Shown here one piece after another: positions 53,166 to 62,702 of a stretch of DNA of 64,000 bases. Where the stretch lies: the NCBI GenBank assembly GCA_035638575.1, contig DASQZT010000282.1, positions 1 through 64,000 on the forward strand. Direction: 5' to 3'. Origin of the DNA: DASQZT01 sp035638575. Lineage in GTDB: Bacteria > Acidobacteriota > Terriglobia > Bryobacterales > Bryobacteraceae. Positions within the stretch are counted from its first letter, which is position 1; the number at the start of each line of letters is the position of its first letter. The notes under the pieces were generated by a model. The model searched no databases, was not told the origin of the DNA, and saw only the letters and a list, made by a program, of their open reading frames with translations. The translations under genes and the position numbers were made by a program.

Positions 53166-54308
53166 TTATCGCCCGCCGGCCAGCCGGTTGTACTTCTTGA
53201 GCACGTCGCGCAGCCGATCGTGCGGAAGCGCGTAGATCGTGTGGCCGTTCGCGCCGGTCATGGTTTCGGCCGCCACCATGGCATTGATGATGGCCTCTTC
53301 GGTCGCCTGCACGGCGGCTTCGAATACCGGATTGAGACTGTCGTTGGGCAGCATGGAAACAGTGGCGGCAGCCTTGGCCGCGGCCGCCGCGGCGTTCGCC
53401 GTCGAGAATGCGATGAAGATGTCTCCCGAGCCGTTTCCCGACGTCGCGCCGGTCCGCGCCAGCCCCATGGTGGCGCGCCGCGCGAGCCGCTTGGTCTGAT
53501 GCGGAAGGAGCGGCGCGTCCGTGGCCACCACGATGATGATCGAGCCGGTGTCCTCGCGCGGCCCGGCCGGCGCGCTCGCTACCGGAACAGCGGTCGAAAG
53601 CTCCTCGCCCACCGGCAGTCCTCCGATGCGCAGCTGCCGCCGGCTCCCGCAGTTGCACTGCACCAGCACGCCCACCGTGTGCCCGCTCGCCAGTTTCCGC
53701 GAGGAAGTTCCGATGCCGCCTTTGAAGCCGTAGCACACCATGCCGGTGCCGCCGCCCACGTTGCCTTCGGGCACGGCGCTGCCCACAGCGCTTTCCAGCG
53801 CCGAGGCGACGTCTTCCGGCTTGACGTGAAATCCGTTGATGTCGTTCAGGTAGCCATCGTAGGTCTCGGCCACGATCGGATAAGTGTAGAAACCGCCATC
53901 GAACACGTTGGTGCCGGGCTTGCGCTGGTTCTTCACCAGCCACGCCAGGTATGCGTCGCGCACCACTCCCACGCTGTGCGTGTTGGTGATCATGACCGGC
54001 CCGTCGAGGAAGCCCGATTCTTCCAACCAATGCGTGCCCGTCATGTCGCCGTTGCCGTTCTGCGAAAAAAAACCGCCGAACACGGGGTCCGACGACCGCT
54101 TCCCGCGCGGCCAGACCGCCGTTACGCCGGTGCGGACCGAGTCGCCGCTGATCAGCGTCTTGTGGCCCACCTCGACGCCGGGGACATCCGTGATGGCGTT
54201 CAGCGGCCCGGTTTCGCCTTCGAGCGGCACGCCGAGATCGCGGGCGCGCGGTTTGGTTTGAGCGGCGGCAGTCAGGGCGCACATGGCGACGACCAATATC
54301 GCACGCAT
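53166..54308 (-). CDS. P1 family peptidase (DmpA/S58-type Ntn hydrolase), exported
   Basis: This aminopeptidase of the DmpA group has 380 residues. A signal peptide covers about residues 1-17 (RAILVVAMCALTAAA). Family landmarks are NAITDVPGVEVGH near residue 40, VMITNTHSVGVVRDAY, GGGTGMVCYGFKGGIGTSSR with the presumed autocleavage and nucleophile site in GGIGTSS, and LARTGATSGNGSGDIF. Starts upstream of ATG 54308 lie in the BNR gene. DmpA-like enzymes release N-terminal D- or beta-amino acids; the specificity here is not known. Confidence 0.9.
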   Translation of the reverse strand: MRAILVVAMCALTAAAQTKPRARDLGVPLEGETGPLNAITDVPGVEVGHKTLISGDSVRTGVTAVWPRGKRSSDPVFGGFFSQNGNGDMTGTHWLEESGFLDGPVMITNTHSVGVVRDAYLAWLVKNQRKPGTNVFDGGFYTYPIVAETYDGYLNDINGFHVKPEDVASALESAVGSAVPEGNVGGGTGMVCYGFKGGIGTSSRKLASGHTVGVLVQCNCGSRRQLRIGGLPVGEELSTAVPVASAPAGPREDTGSIIIVVATDAPLLPHQTKRLARRATMGLARTGATSGNGSGDIFIAFSTANAAAAAAKAAATVSMLPNDSLNPVFEAAVQATEEAIINAMVAAETMTGANGHTIYALPHDRLRDVLKKYNRLAGGR

Positions 54309-54312
54309 TGCG

Positions 54313-55329
54313 TTATTCCACCCGATGAACCGCAATCGAACCATTCTCCTCCCACGCGGCGAGCACCGACCCATCGGGCAGCGCGACAATCGCCGGAAAG
54401 CCTCCGCTCTGCGAGAGATGTTGGCGCGCGGAGCCTGGAGTCTGTGCTTCGATGCCCTGAGGCGTGGACCAGATCGCGTAAGCGCCCTTCGCCGTCGTGG
54501 CCAATGCGATGTTCTCCCCCGCCCCGAGCTTCACTTCCGGTTTGCCGGGCTCCGCCAGGTAGACGTCGTGCTCCCGCCGCCAGCCGCTCCAGATTTCCCC
54601 GTTGCGGACGGCGAGGCCGCCGCCATCCATGGGGCACGCGTCCAGCTTCCACGTGCCGGTCCCCTGTTTCACAGCATCGGAGGCGGGCCGGCCGCGGACC
54701 CGCATCACGTAGAAATCTCGCGAGCCGTCGAGCACGTTGCGCCACATCACGGCGAACTCTCCGCCACCCAGCGCGACCAGCGACGGGTGGCAGCATTCGC
54801 AAATCGTTCCCGAGGGCGACTGATAGAGCATCACGTTCTTCGACCAGGTCGCCCCCCGATCGTCCGAAAATGCGCCGTACAGCCGTTTGCCCTTGGGCGT
54901 GCGATCGTCCAGCCAAGCCACGGCCGCATGTCCTTCGGCATCGGCGGCAAGGGCGTCCAGGCCTTCGCGCGCGCTGGTAGGTTGATCGTTGACGACAGCT
55001 CCCTTCGACCACGTGCGGCCGCCATCGCCGGAGCGCCAGCAGAAGAGATCGCTCTGCTGCCGGATCGCGGTTACGAGGATGGTATTGCCGCTGATCGCGA
55101 CGCGCGGCCCGCGGTGCCGTCCTAGCGACAGCTTGGGCAGGTCGGCGACCTTGACCGGCGCCGAAAACGAACGGCCGTTGTCGCCGGAGCGCGCGAACCA
55201 GATGACATCGCCGCTGCCGAAGACCATCGCCACCATGCCGTTGGCGGCGGCGAGTTGGGGTTGCCGGTTGGGGCCGGAGGGCGAGACCGGTCCCAGGTGA
55301 AGCGCCAGAAGAGCGGCCATCAGGAACAT
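54313..55329 (-). CDS. Secreted sialidase-like BNR/Asp-box repeat protein
   Basis: This protein of about 338 residues has a short signal peptide (FLMAALLALHLGP) and a six-bladed-propeller look. Asp-box motifs are SGDNGRSF, SGDGGRTW and SDDRGATW, spaced about 45-55 residues apart. Catalytic sialidase residues (Arg triad, Tyr/Glu) are not clearly visible, so enzymatic activity is unproven. ATG 55329 or 55320 is the start. It ends four bases before the P1 peptidase gene, suggesting an operon, and faces the divergent amidohydrolase gene. Confidence 0.82.
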   Translation of the reverse strand: MFLMAALLALHLGPVSPSGPNRQPQLAAANGMVAMVFGSGDVIWFARSGDNGRSFSAPVKVADLPKLSLGRHRGPRVAISGNTILVTAIRQQSDLFCWRSGDGGRTWSKGAVVNDQPTSAREGLDALAADAEGHAAVAWLDDRTPKGKRLYGAFSDDRGATWSKNVMLYQSPSGTICECCHPSLVALGGGEFAVMWRNVLDGSRDFYVMRVRGRPASDAVKQGTGTWKLDACPMDGGGLAVRNGEIWSGWRREHDVYLAEPGKPEVKLGAGENIALATTAKGAYAIWSTPQGIEAQTPGSARQHLSQSGGFPAIVALPDGSVLAAWEENGSIAVHRVE

Positions 55330-55366
55330 GCCTTCGAGTTTACTGCAACCGGGGTATCCTGAACCC

Positions 55367-57052
55367 ATGCGCGTCCTTTTGGTTGCCTTCTTTGCCGCTA
55401 CCGCCTTCGCCCAGCCCGCCGACCTGGTGCTGCGGAACGGCAAAATTGTCACCGTCAATACGACCACGCCGGTGGCCCAGGCCATCGCGGTGCGCGGCGA
55501 CCGGATCAGTGCGCTCGGAAGCGACGGCGACGCCCGGCAGTGGATCGGCCCGCAAACCCGTGTGATCGACCTGCACGGCATGCTCGCCATTCCGGGCTTT
55601 ATCGAAGGTCACGGCCACTTCACGGGGGTCGGCGAATTTCGCATGGGCCTCGACTTGCGCGAGGCGCGCACCTGGGACGACATCGTGGCGCAGGTCGGGC
55701 GCGCCGTGAAACAGGCCAAGCCGGGAGAGTGGATCATCGGACGCGGCTGGCACCAGTCCAAATGGGACCGCGAGCCCCAGCCGAACGTCGAAGGCTTCCC
55801 GCTGCACGATTCGCTCGACAAGGTGTCGCCGGACAATCCGGTGCTGCTGACGCACGCCAGCGGCCACGCGGCTTTCGTCAACGGCAAGGCGATGCAGGCG
55901 GCGGGCCTCACGCGCGCTACCGCGAATCCTCCGGGCGGCGAGATCCTCAAGGACAAAGCGGGCAACCCCACAGGGCTCCTTCGCGAGCGGGCGCAGGGGC
56001 TGGTCAGCCGGGCGCGCTCCGAATGGGAAGCCAAACGCACGCCTGCCGAGCGCGCGGCCCAGGAGCGGCACGCCATCGACCTGGCGATCGACGAGTCGCT
56101 GTCCAAGGGCATCACCACGTTTGAAGATGCCGGCTCGCCTTTCTCCACCGTGGACGCCTTGAAGCGCATGGCCGACAACCACGAGCTGCGCATGCGCATC
56201 TGGATGATGCTGCGGACCTCCAACGAGCAGCTCGCACCCAACCTGGACAGGTACCGCATCTTGGGCGAGGGTGGCAATTTCTTCTCGGTCCGCGCCATCA
56301 AGCGGCAGATCGACGGCGCGCTCGGATCGCGCGGCGCCTGGCTGCTGGAACCGTATTCCGACAAGCCCGACAGCAGCGGCCTGAATACCGATGACCCCGC
56401 CGACATCCGCAAGACCGCGGAACTGGCCATCCAGCACGACTTCCAACTTTGCGTGCACGCCATCGGCGACCGCGCCAACCGCGAAACGCTGGACATTTTC
56501 GAGGCGGCGTTTCGCGCGCATCCCGAAAAGAAGGATCTGCGCTGGCGCGTGGAGCACGCCCAGCACCTGAGCGCGGCGGATATTCCGCGCTTCGGAAAAC
56601 TGGGCGTCATCGCGTCGATGCAGGGCATCCATTGCACTTCGGATGCGCCTTACGTTCTGCTGCGGCTCGGCCCCAAGCGGGCCGAGGAGGGCGCATATGT
56701 TTGGCAGAAGCTCATGAAATCGGGCGCGGTGGTGAGCAATGGCACCGACGCCCCGGTGGAAGACGTCAGCCCGCTGGCGTGTTTTTACGCGTCGGTGAGC
56801 CGCAAGCTCAAGGACGGCACGGTCTTCTATCCCGACCAGCGCATGAGCCGCGAAGAGGCCCTGCGCTCCTACACCTGGAACAACGCCTATGCCGCCTTCG
56901 AAGAGAAGCTGAAGGGCTCGCTCGAACCCAGCAAGCTGGCCGACATCACGGTGCTCTCCCGCGACATCATGACCATCCCGGAAGACGAGATCCCGGCGAC
57001 CGATGTCGCGTACACGATCGTGGGAGGCAAAGTCGCGTTCGAGCGGCGTTAG
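55367..57052 (+). CDS. Exported amidohydrolase (YtcJ-like, amidohydrolase_3 family)
   Basis: This metal-dependent hydrolase has 562 residues. A signal peptide covers about residues 1-16 (RVLLVAFFAATAFA). The N-terminal beta-sandwich LVLRNGKIVTVNT and the metal motif IPGFIEGHGHF lead into the TIM barrel. HAIGDRANR carries a metal His, and SNGTDAPVEDVSP the conserved Asp. The final ADITVLSRDIMTIP strand closes the composite domain. ATG 55367 is preferred to 55328. No ribosome site is obvious. Substrates of this family are diverse and cannot be predicted. Confidence 0.9.
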   Translation: MRVLLVAFFAATAFAQPADLVLRNGKIVTVNTTTPVAQAIAVRGDRISALGSDGDARQWIGPQTRVIDLHGMLAIPGFIEGHGHFTGVGEFRMGLDLREARTWDDIVAQVGRAVKQAKPGEWIIGRGWHQSKWDREPQPNVEGFPLHDSLDKVSPDNPVLLTHASGHAAFVNGKAMQAAGLTRATANPPGGEILKDKAGNPTGLLRERAQGLVSRARSEWEAKRTPAERAAQERHAIDLAIDESLSKGITTFEDAGSPFSTVDALKRMADNHELRMRIWMMLRTSNEQLAPNLDRYRILGEGGNFFSVRAIKRQIDGALGSRGAWLLEPYSDKPDSSGLNTDDPADIRKTAELAIQHDFQLCVHAIGDRANRETLDIFEAAFRAHPEKKDLRWRVEHAQHLSAADIPRFGKLGVIASMQGIHCTSDAPYVLLRLGPKRAEEGAYVWQKLMKSGAVVSNGTDAPVEDVSPLACFYASVSRKLKDGTVFYPDQRMSREEALRSYTWNNAYAAFEEKLKGSLEPSKLADITVLSRDIMTIPEDEIPATDVAYTIVGGKVAFERR

Positions 57053-57066
57053 ACTTCTCCGCGCCT

Positions 57067-58896
57067 CTACTTCACCGCAATATCCACCTGCGCATGCAAG
57101 GCGTTGGGCGTCTGGATGGCCAGCCGCACGTTTCCCGTGGCCGGCAAAGAGGACGGCAGAGTCACATTCATCTGGTACAGCCCCGGAAAACCCGGCGCCA
57201 GACCGCTGAACACCACGGTCGCCGGTGCTCCGGCTACCAGGACGCTGATCGGGGACGCGGTGGTGTCGCTCACGGGATTCGAGCCGCCGGCCGTGCCATC
57301 GGGCACGGAGGGATCGACCGCGCCCATTCCGGTCAGGAATACCAGCACCGTTTCGCCCGCCGCCGCCGGCTTGCCGGCGTTCACCGCCGTGTAGTCGGCG
57401 TGCAGGATGGCACCCAGTCCCGTGCCGCTTTGATTCACCGAGAACACGCTCGGCGACGTGGGCGCCAGCGGCACCGTCACGGCATTCGAAGTCGCGCCGC
57501 CGTTCTGCACCACGATCGTGGCGGTTGATCCCTCTGTCGCGTACGGCACCAGGCAGTTGATCTGCGACGCGCTGACCGAGCTGAGCGGCGCGGGCAGATT
57601 GTTGATCAGCACCGTGACGCCGTCCAAAGTTGACGGGTACGGCGGCGGCGCGGTCCCGGTGTCGCCGGCGAGGCCCGTGCCAAACAGGGCGATGAACTCC
57701 CCGGGAGAGACCGGAGCGCCGGGCGGGAAGAAACTGGCGGCGCTGGTCACGCCCTGCGGGTTCAGGAACACTCCCGGCCCCGAGAGCGAATTCATCTGTA
57801 CGGCGAAATCGATTTCGTACCCGCCGGGGTCATTGAGGCTCAGGGACGAGCCGACGACTGCTTTCCCGCCCGCCCCAATCCCGATCTGCAAAAGCCCTTC
57901 GGGGCCGGTCCCGGAGGCCGTCAGCGAATAGCCGTCGACGCCCGTGAAATCGTACGAACCGCTTCCCAGGGCTTTGACCCGCCGGGTCAGTGTGACAATC
58001 CCCTGGCCGCGCGCGGCCGCCGATCCGGCGTAGGACGAAATGTCCGGCTGCCTCGCGGTCGGGTCGAAGCGCAGCCCCGCGCTCCAGAAATTGCCGTTCC
58101 ACGACGAGTTGTTCGCCGCCGCGGTGGAGGACTTCACGCCGATCAGGATGTCGTGCAAACCGGGGGAGGCGCCCAGCAGCACGTTCCCATCGGCCGACTG
58201 GTAGAGCGTCCGGTTCCCGCTGAGCAGCGAATCGATGGTGTACTGGCCGAGGAACAGGGTGCCCGTGCCAGCATTGGTGATCGTGTAGGTGCCGGTGATC
58301 GCCTGGCTCAGAAGCTGGCCGCCCGAAAGGTTGGCGGCATGGCCGTATGCAGAAGCCTGGAGTTGGCCCAGCGCACTGAAAGTCAAACCGACAAAGCTGT
58401 CGCGTACGGCTGTCCCGCTGCCCGACGGAAACTCCAGCATAGACATCCAATACGGCCCGATCAGAGGCGCGGCGCCCGCCAACGGCGCCGGAATCGCCAC
58501 CAAGAGGTCAAAGGTATTGTCGGCCAGCTCCGTGCTGGATCCGAGCAGCGCTTCCACTCCCAGCCGGGCGTTGATTGTGGCGCCGCTGCGCAGCGGGCTG
58601 TCCATCGAAACGATGCCCGCCGGGAGCGCCGAGTAGGTCCCCGACACGCTCGATGAAACCGCGCCGCCGCTCCCTTCCAGCCGCTGGCCAGTGAACGTGT
58701 AATGGCCGTTACCATCGAAAGTGATGGTGCCGAGCAGGCTGAGCGCGTCCGTCAGGCTGCCGTGGTCGTTCGTTACTACGGAGATCTGCCGTACGAAGTA
58801 CTTCCCGTTAAGCGCCTGGTTATTCAACGATTGTGCTGGTAAGACGCTGGCTACCAGTACCATTGCCGGCCATACCCGCCCAGCTTTCCGCCCCAT
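57067..58896 (-). CDS. Secreted protein with TIGR03437 C-terminal domain
   Basis: This exported protein of about 609 residues starts at ATG 58896 with a signal peptide (AGRVWPAMVLVASVLPAQS). Residues 25-370 contain repeated beta motifs such as GTITFDGNGHYTFTGQ and SGTYTITNAGTGTLFLGQ, like secreted proteins of unknown role. The C-terminal 230 residues form the TIGR03437 domain (TSAASFFPPGAPVSPGEFIALFG in part), also found at the end of the 17233-20589 gene. The frame is open 177 bases further upstream into a GC-rich repeat region, which was not taken as coding. Confidence 0.8.
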   Translation of the reverse strand: MGRKAGRVWPAMVLVASVLPAQSLNNQALNGKYFVRQISVVTNDHGSLTDALSLLGTITFDGNGHYTFTGQRLEGSGGAVSSSVSGTYSALPAGIVSMDSPLRSGATINARLGVEALLGSSTELADNTFDLLVAIPAPLAGAAPLIGPYWMSMLEFPSGSGTAVRDSFVGLTFSALGQLQASAYGHAANLSGGQLLSQAITGTYTITNAGTGTLFLGQYTIDSLLSGNRTLYQSADGNVLLGASPGLHDILIGVKSSTAAANNSSWNGNFWSAGLRFDPTARQPDISSYAGSAAARGQGIVTLTRRVKALGSGSYDFTGVDGYSLTASGTGPEGLLQIGIGAGGKAVVGSSLSLNDPGGYEIDFAVQMNSLSGPGVFLNPQGVTSAASFFPPGAPVSPGEFIALFGTGLAGDTGTAPPPYPSTLDGVTVLINNLPAPLSSVSASQINCLVPYATEGSTATIVVQNGGATSNAVTVPLAPTSPSVFSVNQSGTGLGAILHADYTAVNAGKPAAAGETVLVFLTGMGAVDPSVPDGTAGGSNPVSDTTASPISVLVAGAPATVVFSGLAPGFPGLYQMNVTLPSSLPATGNVRLAIQTPNALHAQVDIAVK

Positions 58897-58924
58897 CTCC
58901 CAATCATAAGCCCAACGCCTTCCA

Positions 58925-59030
58925 GGCTCTCCGCCGGGCTCGGAGAGCCCCGGGCAGGCCGGGAGCGGGGCAGGCCGGCTGCGCCGGGCAGGCCGACAGC
59001 CCGCTAAGCCGAGCCCCGGGCAGGGGGCGC
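58925..59030. repeat. GC-rich repeat cluster with hairpin and GGGCAGGCCG units
   Basis: A perfect 9-bp hairpin GGCTCTCCG/CGGAGAGCC (58925-58949) is followed by three exact GGGCAGGCCG units (58952, 58968, 58986) and a degenerate one near 59018. The cluster lies in the 310-base gap (58897-59206) between two divergent genes. The rest of that gap has a TACAAT box at 59166 and a GGCGC/GCGCC hairpin, but no gene. Confidence 0.5.
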
Positions 59031-59206
59031 CGGCTGGCCGGGAGCCCACCGCAATCTCCGCGATTGCCTGCAAAACGTGTTCAAATCGTTCCGCCGATCC
59101 GGCCTCGCGTCATGGTTGCCAAAAATTAATGGAACTCTGAGTCCCGGGCCGTGTTGGGAATATCGTACAATAGGCGCTGTAGCGCCGTGCGGGGGGCTCA
59201 CGGAGT

Positions 59207-61180
59207 ATGCAGAAACCTGGGTTGTTCTTTATCCTGGGGGGGACATCGGTTCTGGTGCTGTCAGGTTTCCTGATCGTGCGCGCCGATGATCGTCCCACTT
59301 CCGATTCTCAATTCACCGTACCGCACGCCGAATGCAGTTACTTCGGCAGCCAGCGGGAGAAGTTTGCCGCCGCAGCCCTGTCCAAGGCGCGCGGCAGCTC
59401 CGGGCTCACCGCGCGCACCCAACAGGTACGGGCCATGCTCGCGTCCACGCCGGGCGCCAGCCGCGCCAACAGTTTCGGGCAGCCGCACCCCGCCGGCACC
59501 ATCGACGCTTTCATCCAAGCCGATTTCAATGCCAATGGCATCACTCCGGCGCGCGCCACCACGGACTGGGAATTCATCCGCCGCGTGACGCTCGATCTCA
59601 CCGGCCGCATCCCGACTCCCGACCGCGTCCTCAGCTTCGTGGCCGACACCGATCCAAACAAGCGCGCCAACCTCGTCGACGAGCTGCTCGCCAAGCCGGA
59701 GTGGGTGGACAAGTGGACCATGTACTTCGGCGACCTGTATCAGAACATCGACGCCAAGGCGAGCGGCCTCCGCCGCTTCCCGCAGGGCCGCAACGCCTTC
59801 TACTCGTGGATCCACGACTCGCTGGCCGCCCAGAAGCCGTACAACCAGATGGCCACCGAACTGATCACCGCCACCACCGGCGATACCTACCAGGACGGCG
59901 CCGGCAACTGGATGCTGAACGGTTTCATTACCGGCGGCCCCGTGCAGGACATCATGGACCAGGCCACTTCGTTCGTGTTCGACACGTTCCTGGGCATCAC
60001 CCACGTGAACTGCGTCCTGTGCCATAACGGCCGCGGCCATCTCGATCAGCTCAGCCTGTGGGGCAGCCAGACCACGCGCTACCAGGCGTGGGAGCTGGCT
60101 TCTTACCTTTCCCACACCCAACTTGCGCGGGTCAATTACGATCCGACGAACAACAATGTGTATTACTGGTCGGTCCAGGACAACACCAAGGGGTACACTC
60201 TCGACTACACCCTGAACACCACCACCGGCAATCGGCCGCCGCGCGTGGCGCCCGCCGGATGCAAGGCCGGCCAGCCGTGCTACTACGTGGCGCCCCAGTA
60301 CATCTTCAATAACGACGCGCCCAAGGCCGGCGAAAACTACCGCGTCTCGCTGGCGCGCAGCATCACCAGCGATATGCAATTCGCGCGCGCCACGGTGAAC
60401 TATATCTGGGCGCAGTTGTTCGTGACCGGCATCGTCGATCCGCCCGATACCTTCGATCCGTTGCGGCTCGATCCGAACAACCCGCCGCCGGCCCCGTGGA
60501 CCTTGCAGCCCACCAACGCATCGTTGTTGAACGCGCTGGCGCAGCATTTCATCGATAGCGGCTACGACCTCAAGGCCCTGATGCGCGAAATAACCACCTC
60601 CGACACGTACCAGCTTTCCAGCGAGTATGACGGCCAGTGGAACCCCGCCTGGGAGCCCTATTTCGCTCGCAAGTTCGTGCGGCGGCTGTGGAGCGAGGAA
60701 GTCCACGACGCCGTGGCGCAGTCCAGCGGGACCTACCCCACGTACACCATTACCAACTTTACGGACCAGGGCTTCGCCAAGCCCAGCTATGCCATGCAGC
60801 TCCCCGACGTGTCGGATTTGCTCGACGGCAACACCAACAACTTCCTGGACGGCTTCCTGCGCGGCAACCGCGACGACCAGCCGCGCAAGCAGGACGGCTC
60901 CATACTCCAGGCGCTGAACCTGATGAACAACACGTTCGTGGTGAACCGCAGCCACGCAACGGGCACCACGGGCAGCCAGCTCATCATGCAGAATCTCGGC
61001 AAGAGCAACACCGACCTGATCAACACGCTGTTCCTCGCAATCCTTTCGCGCTATCCCAGCAACGACGAAATGGGCACGGCGTTGAGCGGTTTTCCCGCCA
61101 GCGGCGCCAACCGCATCACTGCCGTGCAGGACCTGGTGTGGTCGCTCTATAACAAGGTCGATTTCGTTTTCAATTACTGA
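59207..61180 (+). CDS. DUF1549/DUF1553-type secreted protein with one haem-binding CxxCH
   Basis: This exported protein has 657 residues and a signal/anchor at residues 5-25 (LFFILGGTSVLVLSGFLIV). Central landmarks are FIRRVTLDLTGRIPTPDRV (DUF1549 start) and the haem c motif CVLCH. The C-terminal part begins near RFARATVNYIWAQLFVTG (as QFARATVNYIWAQLFVTG), with ALMREITTSDTYQLSSEY and FVRRLWSEEV (DUF1553). It is followed 11 bases later by DUF1501, the usual pair in Planctomycetes and Acidobacteriota. The role is unknown; proposals centre on degradation of sulfated or plant polymers. Confidence 0.87.
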   Translation: MQKPGLFFILGGTSVLVLSGFLIVRADDRPTSDSQFTVPHAECSYFGSQREKFAAAALSKARGSSGLTARTQQVRAMLASTPGASRANSFGQPHPAGTIDAFIQADFNANGITPARATTDWEFIRRVTLDLTGRIPTPDRVLSFVADTDPNKRANLVDELLAKPEWVDKWTMYFGDLYQNIDAKASGLRRFPQGRNAFYSWIHDSLAAQKPYNQMATELITATTGDTYQDGAGNWMLNGFITGGPVQDIMDQATSFVFDTFLGITHVNCVLCHNGRGHLDQLSLWGSQTTRYQAWELASYLSHTQLARVNYDPTNNNVYYWSVQDNTKGYTLDYTLNTTTGNRPPRVAPAGCKAGQPCYYVAPQYIFNNDAPKAGENYRVSLARSITSDMQFARATVNYIWAQLFVTGIVDPPDTFDPLRLDPNNPPPAPWTLQPTNASLLNALAQHFIDSGYDLKALMREITTSDTYQLSSEYDGQWNPAWEPYFARKFVRRLWSEEVHDAVAQSSGTYPTYTITNFTDQGFAKPSYAMQLPDVSDLLDGNTNNFLDGFLRGNRDDQPRKQDGSILQALNLMNNTFVVNRSHATGTTGSQLIMQNLGKSNTDLINTLFLAILSRYPSNDEMGTALSGFPASGANRITAVQDLVWSLYNKVDFVFNY

Positions 61181-61191
61181 CGGAGGGCGTC

Positions 61192-62586
61192 ATGAGCAAC
61201 GAGCAGGAAAAAATCAATCAGTATTTCCGGAATTACGGCTGGGACTACAAGGCCTTCTACAACCGTCCCCATTGGACGCGCCGCCGGTTCTTCCAGGTCC
61301 TCGGCGGGAGCCTCACTGCTTCCTACCTGGCGGAGCGCTATGTGAAAGCCGCCGACGTTACCAGCTCCGGCGCCGCCACCAAGAACACGGCGAAGAACGT
61401 GATCTTCATTCTGCTGGCGGGCGCGCCCAGCCACTCCGACACGTTCGATCTCAAAGTGGTCAGTGGAACGACTCCCACCAGTTTCGCGCCCCAGACGGCC
61501 AACGGAGTGCTCTGGCCTACCGGCCTCATGCCCAAGCTGGGAGACATGCTGGGCGATTTTGCCATAGTGCGCTCCGTACGGGCGCACGGGCTGGTGCATA
61601 CGCTGGCGCAGACCTGGACGCAGATCGGCCGCAACCCGGCGGCGGCGTTGGGTAATATCGCTCCCAACATCGGCAGCGTGGTGGCCATCGAAAAGGACCC
61701 GCAGCGCACGCCCGGCCAGATCTTCCCCGCCTTCCTGGCGCTCAACTCCGGCGCCGGAGTGGGATCGGGCTACCTGCCCGCGGTGTACGCGCCGTTCAAA
61801 GTCATTCCGGCCACCGGCGGAATCGCCAACACCACCAACCCGGATGGCCAGGCCACGTTCAACAATCGCTGGAAGCTGATGCACTCGCTCGACGACAATC
61901 TACGGGTGAACTCGCCCGACGGCAAGCCGATGGAGGACTACGACAACTTCTACACCATGGGTGAAGGCATGATGTACAACCCTGTGGTCAACCAGGCGTT
62001 CGGCTACACCGCGGCGGACGCCGCGCGCTACGGAAACTCGGGCACCGGCAACGCCTGCCTGGTGGCTTCCCAGGTGTTGAAGGCCAACCAGGGCACGCGC
62101 TTTATCCAGATCACGTCCAACGACGGCTGGGACATGCACACCAACATCTACTCCGCGGCAAACCTCCCGGCCAAGACCAAGATTCTGGACAATGCGGTGT
62201 CACAGTTGATCAGCGACCTGCAGGCCAACGGGCTGTTCGACACCACCATGGTGGTGATGGTCGGCGAATTCGGCCGCACGATCGGCCCGCTGACCGGCGC
62301 GGCCGGCCGCGACCATCACCCGCAGCAGTTCGCCGTCTTCGCCGGCGGCGGGGTGAAAGGCGGCACGATTATCGGCACGACCGACGCCACCGCCAACGAT
62401 GTCGTCGATTACGGCTGGTCGCAGGACCGCTACGTCTACGCGGAGGACATCGAGGCCACGATCTACTCGGCCATGGGAATCGACTGGACCACGGTGCGGC
62501 ACGACGATCCCCTGGGCCGCGGTTTCGAGTATGTGCCGACAACCGGACCGTTCCTCTTCTACCCCGTCCACGAACTGTGGGGGTAG
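61192..62586 (+). CDS. DUF1501 domain protein, sulfatase-like, Tat-exported
   Basis: This 464-residue protein has an alkaline-phosphatase-like fold related to sulfatases. Residues 25-45 carry a twin-Arg signal (TRRRFFQVLGGSLTASYL). Landmarks are NVIFILLAGAPSHSDTFD at the metal-site strand, GWDMHTN, and VGEFGRTIG followed by GRDHHPQQFAVFAGGG. A good ribosome site, GGAGG, is five bases before the ATG. No catalytic Cys/Ser modification motif is seen, so sulfatase activity is not claimed. It is co-transcribed with the DUF1549 gene. Confidence 0.9.
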   Translation: MSNEQEKINQYFRNYGWDYKAFYNRPHWTRRRFFQVLGGSLTASYLAERYVKAADVTSSGAATKNTAKNVIFILLAGAPSHSDTFDLKVVSGTTPTSFAPQTANGVLWPTGLMPKLGDMLGDFAIVRSVRAHGLVHTLAQTWTQIGRNPAAALGNIAPNIGSVVAIEKDPQRTPGQIFPAFLALNSGAGVGSGYLPAVYAPFKVIPATGGIANTTNPDGQATFNNRWKLMHSLDDNLRVNSPDGKPMEDYDNFYTMGEGMMYNPVVNQAFGYTAADAARYGNSGTGNACLVASQVLKANQGTRFIQITSNDGWDMHTNIYSAANLPAKTKILDNAVSQLISDLQANGLFDTTMVVMVGEFGRTIGPLTGAAGRDHHPQQFAVFAGGGVKGGTIIGTTDATANDVVDYGWSQDRYVYAEDIEATIYSAMGIDWTTVRHDDPLGRGFEYVPTTGPFLFYPVHELWG

Positions 62587-62589
62587 GGC

Positions 62590-62695
62590 GCTCACCGCGG
62601 ACGGTTGGGGCGGGCAGAAAGCCACGGCAAACGGACGCACCGTGCAAGTTACGGCGGGCGATCGCGACGTCGCGGTGGTCCATCTGAGCAACTGA
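62590..62695 (+). pseudogene. 3' gene remnant, unrecognised
   Basis: A plus-strand frame directly after the DUF1501 stop reads LTADGWGGQKATANGRTVQV followed by TAGDRDVAVVHLSN and a stop. It looks like the beta-rich end of a secreted protein (perhaps a glycosidase), but no start or body is present. It belongs to the mosaic of broken genes at 62.6-63.8 kb. Confidence 0.35.
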
Positions 62696-62702
62696 CGCCG
62701 GC

